DNA of 64,000 nt from Blautia glucerasea (GCF_020537505.1 NZ_JAJBMO010000001.1:186001-250000); one strand, 5' to 3'; shown: positions 52,360 through 62,471, counted from the first letter of the stretch. Numbers and translations are program-made. The notes: generated by a model not told the origin, from the sequence alone.

Positions 52360-54000
52360 TTATTCTTCGTAATCCTCCTCAGCAATCGCCTCATCGTAAG
52401 AGTCCTCGCCAACCTCATCTGCTGCGCTGTCGTCAATTGTTACATCCTCGGAAGCATCTGCGCCGTCGTAAGTATCCGTAACTTCTCCATACAGCTTCTC
52501 GAAGAACTTCATGGTATCTTTATATAAGGTCTCTTTATCTTCAGAAGGAACCGCAGTACCAAGAACATCAATATCCTCGGAGGTTGCGCCGTCATCGATC
52601 ACATCAATGCCGAAAAGCTTCTTCAGCTCTTTATCCAGCATGTTCAGCTCTGGAGTCACATACTGCTCTGTGCCATCTGTCTCGTAAGAAACAGCTCCAT
52701 TGCCAAGGATTCCAAGATATTTCTGAAGAACCTTGATGGAAAGCTTATTCGCAGTATCGGAATCCAATGTAACGGTAGATGCAGCATCTGCTCCCATTGC
52801 CTCATAAAGAGCATCCTCGTCCCCTTCGTACTCGCCCTTGCAGAAGGTCTTCGCCTGGTCGAATTTTGCCTTGGCATCCTCACTTAAGAAGTCTGTAGCC
52901 AGCTGGGATACGTCTGTGATCTCATCTGTGGTATCGGAACCACCGCCAACTTCACTGATGTCTCCATCTGTATTCTCTTCACTGCCGTCTTCTGCAGTAT
53001 CATCTGTGCTTGCATCTTCTGTATCCTCAGTTCCATCCTCTGTAGGGAACTCTTCCCACTGCTCATCATCAGAGCTGTCTGCTCCTGTCTCCTCTGCCAG
53101 TCCCGGATCCTCTGTGGAGCTCTCGATCACATTGTCGCCAAGTGCACCCTGATCTACATTGTCCACAATGCTGTCCGTATCTTCCTCGTCAGAAGAATCA
53201 TCGCTCTCGTCAGCCTGGCCTGTTACGTTGTCATTTACACGCTCCAGAGTCTCCTGCATTTCAGAATAATCATAATTCTGCTCTGCGATCTGCTTCAGCA
53301 GGTTCACAATGGTATTGATCTCATCATCAGAAAGAGAGACATTATTATTATTGGAGATATTTACGACAATGTTGTAGATATCGTCTGCATTCTGGATATT
53401 GTCTGCAATAACCTGCATCTTCGCCTGGTTGATAACGGTGGTGGCATCATTCTGTCCTACAGAGTCAGCAAGATTACCAGTCACTACCATCTCCTCAGTA
53501 GCAAGCTCCTTCTTCGTCTCATCAAGCTTCTCACCGCTGGCTGTCTCATAAGCCATCTGGATACCAGTAAGAGCCCCTGTACCAGATACCTCAAACGGGC
53601 AGGCAGCTACAACCTCACAGTTGGTCACACCAGAGGTGGAAAGGGAACTTGCGATCATATTGCAGGTAACCCAGTTCAGGTTCGCAGTACGGACCTTGAT
53701 GCCGCCGGAAGTGGTCGGCTTCACATATGCGCAGCTGACTGTTCTGGTACCGATCTGCTCCAGCGGAACGTATGCACTTAAATGATCTCTCTCATCCTGA
53801 TTGGTAACGTAGATGATCTGTGCCTGGCTGGAATCAACCTTAAAATATCTCAGCATGGTGTTCTTCTGATCCTCGGAAAGATCTGCTCCAAGTGTGACAA
53901 CCTTCATGGCATCTGCCATCACCGGAATTGTCGGAACCATGCTTCCCATAACCATGGATGCGCTGCAAAGCAGCGTAGCAAATAATTTACCTTTCTTCAT
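52360..54000 (-). CDS. Secreted DUF1002 protein with acidic linker
   Basis: 546 residues. Signal peptide at 1-30 (PVMADAM). DUF1002 (YpuA-like) at about 30-245 (TLGADLSEDQKNTMLRYF, VYIVTNQDE-type strands). A highly acidic Asp/Glu/Thr/Ser linker spans about 260-365, and a second helical domain follows (370-500), ending in another acidic tail. It is probably exported and unfolded in part; the role is unknown. Confidence 0.82.
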   Translation of the reverse strand: MKKGKLFATLLCSASMVMGSMVPTIPVMADAMKVVTLGADLSEDQKNTMLRYFKVDSSQAQIIYVTNQDERDHLSAYVPLEQIGTRTVSCAYVKPTTSGGIKVRTANLNWVTCNMIASSLSTSGVTNCEVVAACPFEVSGTGALTGIQMAYETASGEKLDETKKELATEEMVVTGNLADSVGQNDATTVINQAKMQVIADNIQNADDIYNIVVNISNNNNVSLSDDEINTIVNLLKQIAEQNYDYSEMQETLERVNDNVTGQADESDDSSDEEDTDSIVDNVDQGALGDNVIESSTEDPGLAEETGADSSDDEQWEEFPTEDGTEDTEDASTDDTAEDGSEENTDGDISEVGGGSDTTDEITDVSQLATDFLSEDAKAKFDQAKTFCKGEYEGDEDALYEAMGADAASTVTLDSDTANKLSIKVLQKYLGILGNGAVSYETDGTEQYVTPELNMLDKELKKLFGIDVIDDGATSEDIDVLGTAVPSEDKETLYKDTMKFFEKLYGEVTDTYDGADASEDVTIDDSAADEVGEDSYDEAIAEEDYEE

Positions 54001-54189
54001 AACATTTCCTCCAACTTTCTGTCTGGATTATACTCAGATCTGTGCTTGCAAATCTTCTCAATTGGTAAATACATTATAGCATACTTTTTCTGAAATTTGT
54101 AATTTTAATTATCGTTTTGGTCCACTTTTCGAAAATATGTTTGTCCTTTGACAATCGGTACTTTATCGCATATTCCAGATTACCATCCA

Positions 54190-56454
54190 CTATTTCAGTA
54201 CTTTGTCCAAAACCTCCTGAACCGTCTTCACAGGTATGATTTCCAGTTTCTCTTTCACTTCCTCTGCCACATCCTCCAGGTCATCCACATTTTCATAAGG
54301 TATAAACACATGTTTTACACCAGCCCGCTGGGCAGCCATCAGTTTCTCTGGAAGCCCACCGATCGGCATAACACCGCCCCGAAGGGATACTTCTCCTGTC
54401 ATGGCGATTTCAGATGGCGCAGGCTTACCTGTTACTAGGGAAGACAAAGCCGTTACCAGTGTAATACCTGCTGATGGTCCGTCCTTAGGAACAGCCCCGG
54501 CCGGAACATGGATATGAAGGTCATTTTCTTTAAACTTATCCGCAAAGTCCGGATAAAGGGACTTTACAAGGGTAATGGCAATCTGGGCAGATTCCTTCAT
54601 CACGTCTCCCAGCTGTCCGGTAATAATTACTTTTCCATCTCCCTTTGTAAAAGAGGTCTCGATAAAAAGGATCTCGCCCCCTGCACTTGTCCAGGCAAGG
54701 CCAGTCACTACACCAGGAGCTGGATTTTCCAGGATTTTCTCGTGATGGATTCCGTGTCCAAGGAATTCCGGCACACGCTTCCCGCTTACGGTAATGCTCT
54801 TCTGTTCTCCCTTTACCAGCTTCACAGCTGCGTAACGGCAAAGCACATCCATCTGCTTCTTCAAGCCGCGCACTCCAGCCTCCGCAGTATATTCCTCGAT
54901 GATCCGGCGGATCGCTTCATCTGTTACTTTCAGATTCTGCGCCTTAATTCCCATGCTCTTCATAGCTTTGGGCAAAAGATGGCGTCTGGCGATCTGGAAT
55001 TTTTCCACTGCTGTGTAGCCTGGGAACTGGATCACTTCCATACGGTTCAGAAGCGGCTCCGGAATGGTATCTGTAGAGTTTGCGGTGCACACAAACAATA
55101 CATTGGAAAGATCATAAGGGACATTCATGTAATGATCCGTAAAGCTTCCGTTCTGTTCCGGATCCAGCACCTCCAGAAGGGCACTGGCCGGATCACCGCC
55201 GTAATCCTTGGCAAGCTTGTCAACCTCATCCAGCACCATAACCGGGTTGGCTGCGCCGCTTCGTTTCATGCCTTCCATGATCCGTCCAGGCATAGCACCT
55301 ATGTAGGTTCTTCTATGTCCGCGGATCTCCGCTTCATCACGGATTCCCCCAAGACTGATCCGCACATATTTGCGGTGAAGCGCCCGGGCAATGCTCTGTC
55401 CGATGCTGGTCTTGCCGGTACCTGGGGCACCTACAAACAAAAGGATGGAACCGGACTGCTTCTTATTAAGAGCCATCACAGCAAGCTGCTGGATGATCCT
55501 CTCTTTTACTTTTTTCAGACCATAGTGGTCTTCGTCCAGGATTTCTTCTGCCTCATTCAGATCAATGGCTGCAGGTTCCTCTGTTTTCCAGGAAAGACTG
55601 GTAGCAAAGTCCAGATAATCGTACAGCATACCATATTCGTGGCTGTCCTTTCCCTCCTGTTTCATACGGTTCAGAACCTTCTCCGCTTCCTTGCGGGCTT
55701 CCTCATTCATGCCAGATTCCTGGATCTTCTTCTGGAAACGGCGCACATCGGAAATATTCTCCGGATGCATTTCGTCCAGCTGCTGCTGAAGAAATTCGAT
55801 CTGCTTCTTGATGGCAGACTCCCGGTAAACCTTTTCGTTGGAATTCTTCTGGGCCGTCTCTGCTTCCTCGCTGACGCGGAAAATCTCCATCAGCTCATAG
55901 ACAGCCTCTTCCATCAGACGCATACGCTCTTTTCTGGAATCCACCTCGATCATGTGGTATTTTTCTTCCCAGGAAAGGCTCATATAACCAGCCAGGGCAC
56001 TGACAGCCTCCGGATAGCTTTTCCAGTGATAGATCATGCTCCGTACCCAGACACCCCACTGGAAACCTTTGGCAAAATCCATCAGTTCTTTCTTGATCTT
56101 ATCAAACTTCGCCTTCTCTTCCTCCGGGGAAATGTCCTGAATATCCGGAAGGTCAACGGCTTCTGCCTGCACGACTCCATCCACATATTCTACAGCCGTT
56201 ACCTGTACCCTGCCTTTCGTCGTAACCTTGACGCTGCCTTCCTCATCTATGCTCTCAATGGTTCCCATTACTCCCACTGGAAAAATATTTTCCATGGAAA
56301 TTTCCTCTGGAGCCATCTCTTTTTTCTGTAAAACAAAGAGAATTTCTTCTCCTATATTCTGTTCTTTGATCCTGCCTTCCGGAAACATATCTTTTTTAAA
56401 GAAAAATGTAACTTCCGGTAAAAGAAGAAGTTCATAAACTGGTATTGTGATCAT
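54190..56454 (-). CDS. lon: ATP-dependent protease Lon
   Basis: 754 residues. Lon N-terminal domain at 1-185, AAA+ domain with GAPGTGKT near 342 and VMVLDEVDKL near 412, and the C-terminal protease with PKDGPSAGIT (catalytic Ser) near 660 and the dyad Lys in LPEKLMAAQRAG. It degrades damaged and regulatory proteins. The 5' region has a CIRCE-like operator, which suggests HrcA control. Confidence 0.96.
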   Translation of the reverse strand: MITIPVYELLLLPEVTFFFKKDMFPEGRIKEQNIGEEILFVLQKKEMAPEEISMENIFPVGVMGTIESIDEEGSVKVTTKGRVQVTAVEYVDGVVQAEAVDLPDIQDISPEEEKAKFDKIKKELMDFAKGFQWGVWVRSMIYHWKSYPEAVSALAGYMSLSWEEKYHMIEVDSRKERMRLMEEAVYELMEIFRVSEEAETAQKNSNEKVYRESAIKKQIEFLQQQLDEMHPENISDVRRFQKKIQESGMNEEARKEAEKVLNRMKQEGKDSHEYGMLYDYLDFATSLSWKTEEPAAIDLNEAEEILDEDHYGLKKVKERIIQQLAVMALNKKQSGSILLFVGAPGTGKTSIGQSIARALHRKYVRISLGGIRDEAEIRGHRRTYIGAMPGRIMEGMKRSGAANPVMVLDEVDKLAKDYGGDPASALLEVLDPEQNGSFTDHYMNVPYDLSNVLFVCTANSTDTIPEPLLNRMEVIQFPGYTAVEKFQIARRHLLPKAMKSMGIKAQNLKVTDEAIRRIIEEYTAEAGVRGLKKQMDVLCRYAAVKLVKGEQKSITVSGKRVPEFLGHGIHHEKILENPAPGVVTGLAWTSAGGEILFIETSFTKGDGKVIITGQLGDVMKESAQIAITLVKSLYPDFADKFKENDLHIHVPAGAVPKDGPSAGITLVTALSSLVTGKPAPSEIAMTGEVSLRGGVMPIGGLPEKLMAAQRAGVKHVFIPYENVDDLEDVAEEVKEKLEIIPVKTVQEVLDKVLK

Positions 56455-56475
56455 ACATGTTTCCTCCTTGTATTA

Positions 56476-56502
56476 TCAGCACTCGTTTATTATGAGTGCC
56501 AG
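56476..56502 (-). promoter_or_regulatory. CIRCE-like operator upstream of lon
   Basis: TCAGCACTC-N9-GAGTGCCAG, against the HrcA consensus TTAGCACTC-N9-GAGTGCTAA (three differences, exact 9-base gap). It lies just after a TATAAA -10 and before the ribosome site. Confidence 0.7.
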
Positions 56503-56518
56503 AGTTATTTTATAGAAA

Positions 56519-56544
56519 ATGGCGAACTCATATGAATTCGCCAT
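56519..56544 (-). terminator. Hairpin after the bile salt hydrolase gene
   Basis: ATGGCGAA-TCATATGA-TTCGCCAT inverted repeat. The T-run is weak, so it could instead be part of lon control. Confidence 0.45.
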
Positions 56545-56650
56545 CAGATTCTATGATAGTTCATTATAACACTAAATTTAGATTTTGCAATAAAAAAGCG
56601 AACTAAAACACGCTCTGCAAATTTTGCTGGTTATCGCAGCAGCCATTCCC

Positions 56651-57625
56651 TTAGTTTTGCATATAAATCTGCTCCCCTTTTACCAGCGCAAAAGTGGAAA
56701 GGTTTTCCCCGTCCAGATTCGTTTTGTGCATATCTACTGCACTGATCTGATGATTGTCGTAGGTATTGTAATAGTAGATTCCCTTATCTGCATTGCAGCA
56801 GGAGGTATACAGGGTAATCTCATACTTGTCTTCTCCCAGCTTGCAGCAGCCTCTTTGCTGATCCACGCTGCCAAGGATGTGGAAAAACTGGCTTACGCTT
56901 TCTTCCTCAGAATTCCCAGACAGAGAATTCATTTTCACAAAAGCCACTCTCACAAATCTGGACTGGGAAGAAAGATCTCCCGGAAGGCCCAGGCCTCCCA
57001 TTCCACGGCTATACTGGTTCAGGTCCAGATCTTTTGAAAACGTATTCTCCCTGTTTTCCACAGCAAGGTGCATATAATTGTTCAGATTGAACATCTGGTA
57101 CTGAAACGGTGGATTGTTGGTAAGGACACCAACCGGATTTTCATAAATCTTCAAGCCTTCTTCTACAGATTCCAGGGTGATGCACTCTTCTTTATCTGCA
57201 ATGATCCAGTGCAGCTGGGCCACTGGCAGATTTTCCAGAAATGGAGTGTCGATCAGGTTCATTCTGGCAAGAAGCCTGCGCGCTTCTTTTACAGTTGCAC
57301 ACTTTCCAAGGATCCAGGGGATCAGCTCAAACTGGGTGATGTTGTCCTTTCCCTCCACTGGCTTTTTGTAATGGGCATTTCCAACAAAATTAAGGCCGGC
57401 AATTCCAAGCCCCTTCTCATTGACTGCATCATAATATAATGGGTAATCCTGCATCACACAAGCCATTCCGATCATGGCATAGTGACTTTTCAGCCGACCG
57501 CCCTGACGCAGGTCAAACACATAGTTTCTGGGAGTGACCACCACCTGGTCTCCATAAGAAATCTCATAATCCAGTGTTCTTCCAAAATAGAAATCCTTTG
57601 TTTTATAGGTTGCTGCTGTACACAT
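56651..57625 (-). CDS. cbh: Choloylglycine hydrolase (bile salt hydrolase)
   Basis: 324 residues. The N-terminal nucleophile Cys2 is present, with Arg16 and Asp19 (equivalents of Arg18/Asp21 in the Clostridium enzyme), Asn near 171 in LTNNPPF, and the GLGLPGDLSSQSRFVR segment with catalytic Arg near 226. It should deconjugate taurine/glycine bile salts after removing Met1. AGGAGG is close to the start. Penicillin-V acylase activity is an alternative but less likely given the SRFVR segment. Confidence 0.93.
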   Translation of the reverse strand: MCTAATYKTKDFYFGRTLDYEISYGDQVVVTPRNYVFDLRQGGRLKSHYAMIGMACVMQDYPLYYDAVNEKGLGIAGLNFVGNAHYKKPVEGKDNITQFELIPWILGKCATVKEARRLLARMNLIDTPFLENLPVAQLHWIIADKEECITLESVEEGLKIYENPVGVLTNNPPFQYQMFNLNNYMHLAVENRENTFSKDLDLNQYSRGMGGLGLPGDLSSQSRFVRVAFVKMNSLSGNSEEESVSQFFHILGSVDQQRGCCKLGEDKYEITLYTSCCNADKGIYYYNTYDNHQISAVDMHKTNLDGENLSTFALVKGEQIYMQN

Positions 57626-57919
57626 AATCGGTTCCTCCTACACTTATTTTCGCCCTTTGTGCAATTGCGCTTCACAATGGCCAGCCCCTTCCATCCCCGT
57701 TACTGTTCACTCCGTGACTAGCAAACCGTTCCTCGGATCATCCTGAATCATCGAACAGGCTGCATTGCAATTTGCCGCTCGTCATGTTATGATTGATAAA
57801 ACTATATGCGACAAATATTTTTATTATTTTCTCAATTAGTGGGATATATTGTAACACATAATTTTCGATTTTAAACTGTTTTTTCATAATTTTAGACTTT
57901 TTTAAGAAAGGACGTTCCT
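57626..57919. repeat. Intergenic gap with a family A copy
   Basis: GTTACTGTTCAC (57699-57710) matches the repeat ends at 14037. The rest is AT-rich leader of the ugd gene; no other feature was found. Confidence 0.4.
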
Positions 57920-59155
57920 ATGAATAAATCCATTGCAGTCGCTGGTACTGGCTATGTCGGGCTTTCCCTTTCTGTTCTTCTTGCACAGCATAACCATGTT
58001 ACTGCGGTTGACATAATTCCAGAGAAGGTTGCTCTGATCAACAAACGCAAATCCACCATCCAGGACGAATATATTGAAAAATATCTGGCAGAAAAAGAGC
58101 TGGACCTTACTGCCACCACAGATGGCGCATCTGCCTATCAGTCGGCTGACTTTGTAATCGTGGCGACTCCCACCAACTATGACAGCCGGAAAAATTATTT
58201 CGACACTTCCTCCGTGGAAGCAGTCATTGACCTGGTTACAAAGGTAAATCCTTCTGCCGTTATTGTGATCAAATCCACAATTCCCGTTGGATATACCAAA
58301 TCTGTACGCCAGAAATTCCATAACCCTAATATTATTTTCAGCCCGGAATTTCTCCGGGAATCCAAGGCGCTTTATGACAATCTTTATCCCAGCAGGATCA
58401 TTGTTTCCTGCGATGAGAAGACTGCCGAAGCTGCCCATACTTTCGCTGATCTTCTAAAAGAGGGCGCTTTGAAGGAAAACATTGATACCTTATTTATGGG
58501 CTTCACAGAAGCGGAAGCGGTAAAGCTTTTTGCCAACACCTATCTGGCCCTTCGCGTTTCTTATTTTAATGAGTTGGATACTTATGCAGAAATGAAGGGG
58601 CTGAACACCCGTGATATTATAAACGGCGTGTGTCTGGATCCCAGGATCGGAACCCATTACAACAATCCCTCTTTCGGATATGGCGGCTATTGTCTGCCCA
58701 AAGACACCAAGCAGCTGCTCGCTAACTATGATGATGTCCCACAGAATATGATGTCCGCCATTGTGGAGAGCAACCGCACCCGCAAGGATTTTATTGCAGA
58801 CCAGGTGCTTCAGAGAACTGGCTATTACAGCTATAATGAGGACAATCTGTACCAGTCTGCCATGGAAAAAGAGGTGGTGATCGGCGTCTACCGGCTGACC
58901 ATGAAAAGCAATTCTGACAACTTCCGTCAGAGCAGCATCCAGGGGGTTATGAAGCGGATCAAGGCAAAAGGAGCCACTGTTATTATCTATGAGCCTACTT
59001 TGGAAAACGGCTCTACCTTTTTCGGAAGCAAGGTGGTAAATGATCTGAAGGAATTTAAAGAAAAAAGCCAGTGCATTCTGGCAAACCGGTATGACCGGGT
59101 TCTGGATGATGTGAAGGAGAAGGTGTATACAAGGGATTTGTTTGCCCGGGATTAA
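57920..59155 (+). CDS. ugd: UDP-glucose 6-dehydrogenase family
   Basis: 411 residues. The NAD-binding [10 protein letters not shown] is at residue 9, with ATPTNYD near 86, and the catalytic Cys in [11 protein letters not shown] near 258. It oxidises UDP-glucose to UDP-glucuronate for surface polysaccharide. AAGAAAGGACG precedes the start. The gene stands alone on the plus strand. Confidence 0.92.
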   Translation: MNKSIAVAGTGYVGLSLSVLLAQHNHVTAVDIIPEKVALINKRKSTIQDEYIEKYLAEKELDLTATTDGASAYQSADFVIVATPTNYDSRKNYFDTSSVEAVIDLVTKVNPSAVIVIKSTIPVGYTKSVRQKFHNPNIIFSPEFLRESKALYDNLYPSRIIVSCDEKTAEAAHTFADLLKEGALKENIDTLFMGFTEAEAVKLFANTYLALRVSYFNELDTYAEMKGLNTRDIINGVCLDPRIGTHYNNPSFGYGGYCLPKDTKQLLANYDDVPQNMMSAIVESNRTRKDFIADQVLQRTGYYSYNEDNLYQSAMEKEVVIGVYRLTMKSNSDNFRQSSIQGVMKRIKAKGATVIIYEPTLENGSTFFGSKVVNDLKEFKEKSQCILANRYDRVLDDVKEKVYTRDLFARD

Positions 59156-59186
59156 GGCAGCTATGTTTTGAATTTCCCAATATATA

Positions 59187-59236
59187 TGATTGCATCAATC
59201 GCCAAGATTTCATGCAAACATGGACTTTGGCCCGCC
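59187..59236. repeat. Family B repeat copy
   Basis: CGCCAAG-TCATGCA-CATGGAC order is shared with the copy at 28634-28659. Confidence 0.45.
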
Positions 59237-59249
59237 TGTTGCACAAACA

Positions 59250-59289
59250 ATCCCCCTTAAGCAGAATTCCTTATCCGCTTAGGGGGGAT
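59250..59289. terminator. Terminator between ugd and the LytTR regulator
   Basis: ATCCCCCTTAAGC pairs with GCTTA-GGGGGAT; TTAATTTTT follows on the plus strand. Confidence 0.75.
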
Positions 59290-59342
59290 CTTAATTTTTA
59301 CTTTATCCAGTTCTCTATCCGACTTATATTGCAGCGAATCTC

Positions 59343-60065
59343 TCAGCCCTCTGCGGACTGTTTTTTAAAATAGTCATTATAGCTATCCAGTACATCCTTA
59401 CGTCCTCTTACCCTGATGGGAACCTGGGCTCCATTTCGAAGAATAAAATCCTCCTGCACATCTGTAATGTGCTCCATGTTTACCAGATAACTTTGATGAC
59501 AACGACAAAAACGAGGGTCATCTATCTGTTTCTCCAGATCCCCCAGCTTCTCCGTGGTCTCAATCTCCGAACCGTCCAGCATATGTAAGGTTACCGTATG
59601 GCGATCACTTTCCAGATATAAAATTTCATCCACAAATGGATAACGGTACTGTCTTCGGCATTTCACAGAAATACGTTTGCGAAGCTCCGGCTTCAGCAGT
59701 CTATGCAAAAGTGCAGTCGTCTGCTCTTCCTCCGCAGGCTTCAACAGATAACCAGATGCCTCCACCTCATAGCTCTCCAGAGCAAAATCAGGCGAAGCAG
59801 TCAGAAATACGATCGGCGCCTTTACTCCCAGCTCCCGCAGCTTCCTGGCGGTGTCCATTCCGTTCAGCGCTCCCATATAAATATCAAGAAAAATCAAGTC
59901 CGGCCATAGATAGCCGTCTTCGATGTCTGCAAGGAGGCTCTCTCCAGACTCATACTCCTGGATCTGGGCCTCCCCACCATTTTTCTGAAAGTACACCATT
60001 AACTGACGCTTCAGCACAAACCGCTCAACTTCCACGTCATCACATATGGCAATTTTGTTTACCAA
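59343..60065 (-). CDS. LytTR-family response regulator
   Basis: 240 residues from TTG 60065. AAGGAGG and GGGAGAG both lie upstream. Receiver domain at 1-120 (ICDDVEVERF, phospho-Asp in IFLDIYMG near 59, Lys in LLKPAE), then LytTR DNA-binding domain (150-235) with FCRCHQSYLVNM and RVRGRKDV. No partner kinase is adjacent, so it is an orphan regulator here. Confidence 0.9.
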   Translation of the reverse strand: MVNKIAICDDVEVERFVLKRQLMVYFQKNGGEAQIQEYESGESLLADIEDGYLWPDLIFLDIYMGALNGMDTARKLRELGVKAPIVFLTASPDFALESYEVEASGYLLKPAEEEQTTALLHRLLKPELRKRISVKCRRQYRYPFVDEILYLESDRHTVTLHMLDGSEIETTEKLGDLEKQIDDPRFCRCHQSYLVNMEHITDVQEDFILRNGAQVPIRVRGRKDVLDSYNDYFKKQSAEG

Positions 60066-60306
60066 AGCTCTCCCAAAGCCTCCTTGTACTTTACTTTTTT
60101 ATTATAACAGAAAATTCCATCTTTTGGAAAAATCTGCATAATCGTCACGTTTTCGAGCATAATCCTCAATTTTTGAAGCTTCTGCAGAGCCTTTCCCAAC
60201 TTTTCCCTTCATACTTTTGAAATTTCCATACATCTATAATAGTTTTCTGATAAAAATATAGCACTAAAAAAAGCACTCGTCAAGTAAGGATTAACTATCT
60301 GAAATA
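60066..60306. other. Upstream region of the LytTR gene, no gene seen
   Basis: AT-rich sequence; no repeat or clear promoter stood out. Confidence 0.4.
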
Positions 60307-60356
60307 TAAAAAATACCGCAGCAGGTCCATTTTTTCGTGGATTTTGCCTGCTGCGG
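60307..60356 (-). terminator. Terminator after the acidic secreted protein gene
   Basis: CCGCAGCAGG pairs with CCTGCTGCGG; the minus-strand tail is TATTTTTTAT. Confidence 0.85.
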
Positions 60357-60408
60357 CTGTTCTATTTTATATTATGACTCTCCAGGAATGCTGAATGGTC
60401 ATGAATTT

Positions 60409-61347
60409 TTAGTTGGCAGAATCTTCAGACTCAGCTGCTGTATCATCAGAAGTGGAATCTGTTGTCTCCTCTGCTGTACTATCTTTAGACTCTGTGTCGG
60501 AAGCATCACCTGCATCAGAAGCTTCTGCTTCTGAATCGGTCTGACCTTCTTCTGCATCCTTGCTATCCTCTGCAAGAACAGTTGCTGACTCAACTTTTCC
60601 GTCTTTATCAAGTTTCAGGATGATAACATCGCCTTCCTTGATGTCAGCTGCCTTGATCGTAGAAATCTGAGCATCTTCACCAACTACCATTGTATAGACA
60701 TCATCTGCTTTTTCATCCTCAGCAGCTGCGGCATCTGTATCTTCTGTTGTTTCATCTGCTGCAGCGTCATCCGCATTCTCGTCTGTAGCTTCTGCATCAT
60801 CCGTTTTCTCGTCTGCTGCTTCGGCATCATCGGTTGCCCCATCTGTAGCTTCGGCATCATCTGTTTTCTCGTCTGCTGCCTCTGCATCATCTGTTGTCGC
60901 ATCTGTGGCTTCGGCATCATCGGTACTCTCATCTGCAGCTGCAGCATCATCTGCTTCTTTGGCAGCTTCCAGAACCTCAAGCTTGTTATGTCCAGTTGCA
61001 GAATACAGTGGCGTATCCTCGCTTATATCATAAGACTGGGTTTCATCCTTCAGCTGCAGAGACATGCTCTCAGATTTCTCCTCAGCTTCCTTCTCCCCAT
61101 CTTTATTTTCTTCTGTCTTATCTTCACTTGCCTCTTTCAGAACTTCACCTGTTTTTACCTCAATAGAAGTATCGGAAACTTTGGTTACCTGACCGATTAT
61201 GTATTCTGAAACTTCTGTCTCCTCTTCATCGTCAGCAGCAGCGGCCTCTGTCTCTGTCGCCTCTGCAGTATTATCAGCTGCGAGCACACCTACTGGTGAT
61301 AAAACCATTGCCATACTTAATACGATTGCTGCATATTTACGTTTCAT
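60409..61347 (-). CDS. Secreted acidic repeat protein, DUF5666-like ends
   Basis: 312 residues from ATG 61347 (GAAAGGATGTG upstream). Signal peptide at 1-23 (GVLAADN). A beta-rich domain (YIIGQVTKVSDTSIEVKTG near 46; LYSATGHNKLEV) appears to be split by about 70 residues of TDDAEA(A/T)DEK repeats, after which MVVGEDAQIS and GDVIILKLDKDGKVESATVL resume. The C-terminus is again Ser/Glu/Asp-rich. Function is unknown. A phased repeat array lies upstream. Confidence 0.8.
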   Translation of the reverse strand: MKRKYAAIVLSMAMVLSPVGVLAADNTAEATETEAAAADDEEETEVSEYIIGQVTKVSDTSIEVKTGEVLKEASEDKTEENKDGEKEAEEKSESMSLQLKDETQSYDISEDTPLYSATGHNKLEVLEAAKEADDAAAADESTDDAEATDATTDDAEAADEKTDDAEATDGATDDAEAADEKTDDAEATDENADDAAADETTEDTDAAAAEDEKADDVYTMVVGEDAQISTIKAADIKEGDVIILKLDKDGKVESATVLAEDSKDAEEGQTDSEAEASDAGDASDTESKDSTAEETTDSTSDDTAAESEDSAN

Positions 61348-61440
61348 TGAAACACACATCCTTTCAAATATTAAACACCTATCTGGCATTTTTATGAGGC
61401 ATATTGGAAATCTTTTTCCATCACCTCTAAAACGGTTATT

Positions 61441-61493
61441 AATATAATCTTAAATTGTGATGGGATTGTGTTTCAATTGTGAGAAAATTGTGA
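61441..61493 (-). promoter_or_regulatory. Four ATTGTG(A) repeats at exact 11-base spacing, upstream of the acidic protein gene
   Basis: Plus-strand starts at 61454, 61465, 61476 and 61487. Minus strand: TCACAAT with 4-base gaps. The -10 TATATT (61441-61446) has a poor -35 inside the array. Same-face direct repeats of this spacing are typical of OmpR/PhoB-type regulators. Confidence 0.6.
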
Positions 61494-61614
61494 TGAATTT
61501 CTTAAACAATTCTAAATTCACATACAAAATTAGTTCAATTTTAGCTGCGATTTACTTCATATACAGCGTCTTTTACAATTCTCTGTTATGAGTTTTTTCT
61601 TTTAAGGCTTTCTT

Positions 61615-62370
61615 TCAGGCTTTGCAAAGATCCTTCACAACTTCTCCAGCTATGATCAGCCCCACTACAGAAGGTACAAACGCCACACTGCCTGGGATAT
61701 CGCGACGTTCTGTGCACTTATGCTTTGCCCCTGGCGGACAGATACAGTGAGTTCTGCAGCTGATGGACATATCCTCAATTGGTCTTGTGGGGATTTCCTC
61801 AGAATAAACTACTTTCAGCTTGCGCACACCGCGCTTCTTCAGTTCCCGGCGCATAACCTTGGCAAGAGGGCATACCTTTGTCTTGTAAATGTCTGCCACC
61901 TTGAACTGGCTTGCATCCAGCTTATTGCCTGCACCCATGGAACTGATGATGGGAACCCCTTTCTCCTTTGCTTTCATGACCAGAGAAATTTTGGCCGTAA
62001 CAGTATCGACAGCATCTACAATATAGTCATATTCCTCGAATGGGAAATCATCTGCATTTTCTGGCAAAAAAAAGCATTTATGTGTTTCCACCTTCACGTC
62101 CGGATTGATTTCCAGCATACGCTCTTTCATCACATCGGTCTTATATTTTCCCACTGTTTTTCGGGTTGCAATGATCTGTCGGTTCAGATTGGTAAGGCAG
62201 ACCTTGTCATCATCGATCAGGTCAAAAGCACCTACCCCGCTTCGCACCAGGGCCTCACACACATATCCGCCAACACCGCCAATTCCAAATACTGCTACTC
62301 TGGCACCGGCAAGCTTCTTCATCCCCTCTTCTCCAAGAAGGAGCTGGGTTCTTGAAAACTGATTTAACAT
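61615..62370 (-). CDS. tcdA: tRNA threonylcarbamoyladenosine dehydratase (TcdA)
   Basis: 251 residues from ATG 62370 (GAGGAGAGAAAAT upstream). ThiF/E1 family: adenylation motif GIGGVGGYV near residue 29, NLNRQ near 62, and DAVDTVTAKISLV near 115. C-terminal ICPPGAKHKCTERRD matches TcdA. It cyclises t6A to ct6A at position 37 of ANN-decoding tRNAs. Confidence 0.9.
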   Translation of the reverse strand: MLNQFSRTQLLLGEEGMKKLAGARVAVFGIGGVGGYVCEALVRSGVGAFDLIDDDKVCLTNLNRQIIATRKTVGKYKTDVMKERMLEINPDVKVETHKCFFLPENADDFPFEEYDYIVDAVDTVTAKISLVMKAKEKGVPIISSMGAGNKLDASQFKVADIYKTKVCPLAKVMRRELKKRGVRKLKVVYSEEIPTRPIEDMSISCRTHCICPPGAKHKCTERRDIPGSVAFVPSVVGLIIAGEVVKDLCKA

Positions 62371-62471
62371 AAAATTTTCTCTCCTCAATCAGAGACAGTC
62401 AACAGATTTTCAGATCATATGATATCTACATACACAGCCTGTCCAAACTGCCGCCTGTTCTATTTTCACAT

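Noticed and set aside
54508..56331. 607-residue open frame on the plus strand
   Set aside because: It lies wholly opposite lon, whose protein has all family motifs; no ribosome site or known domain.
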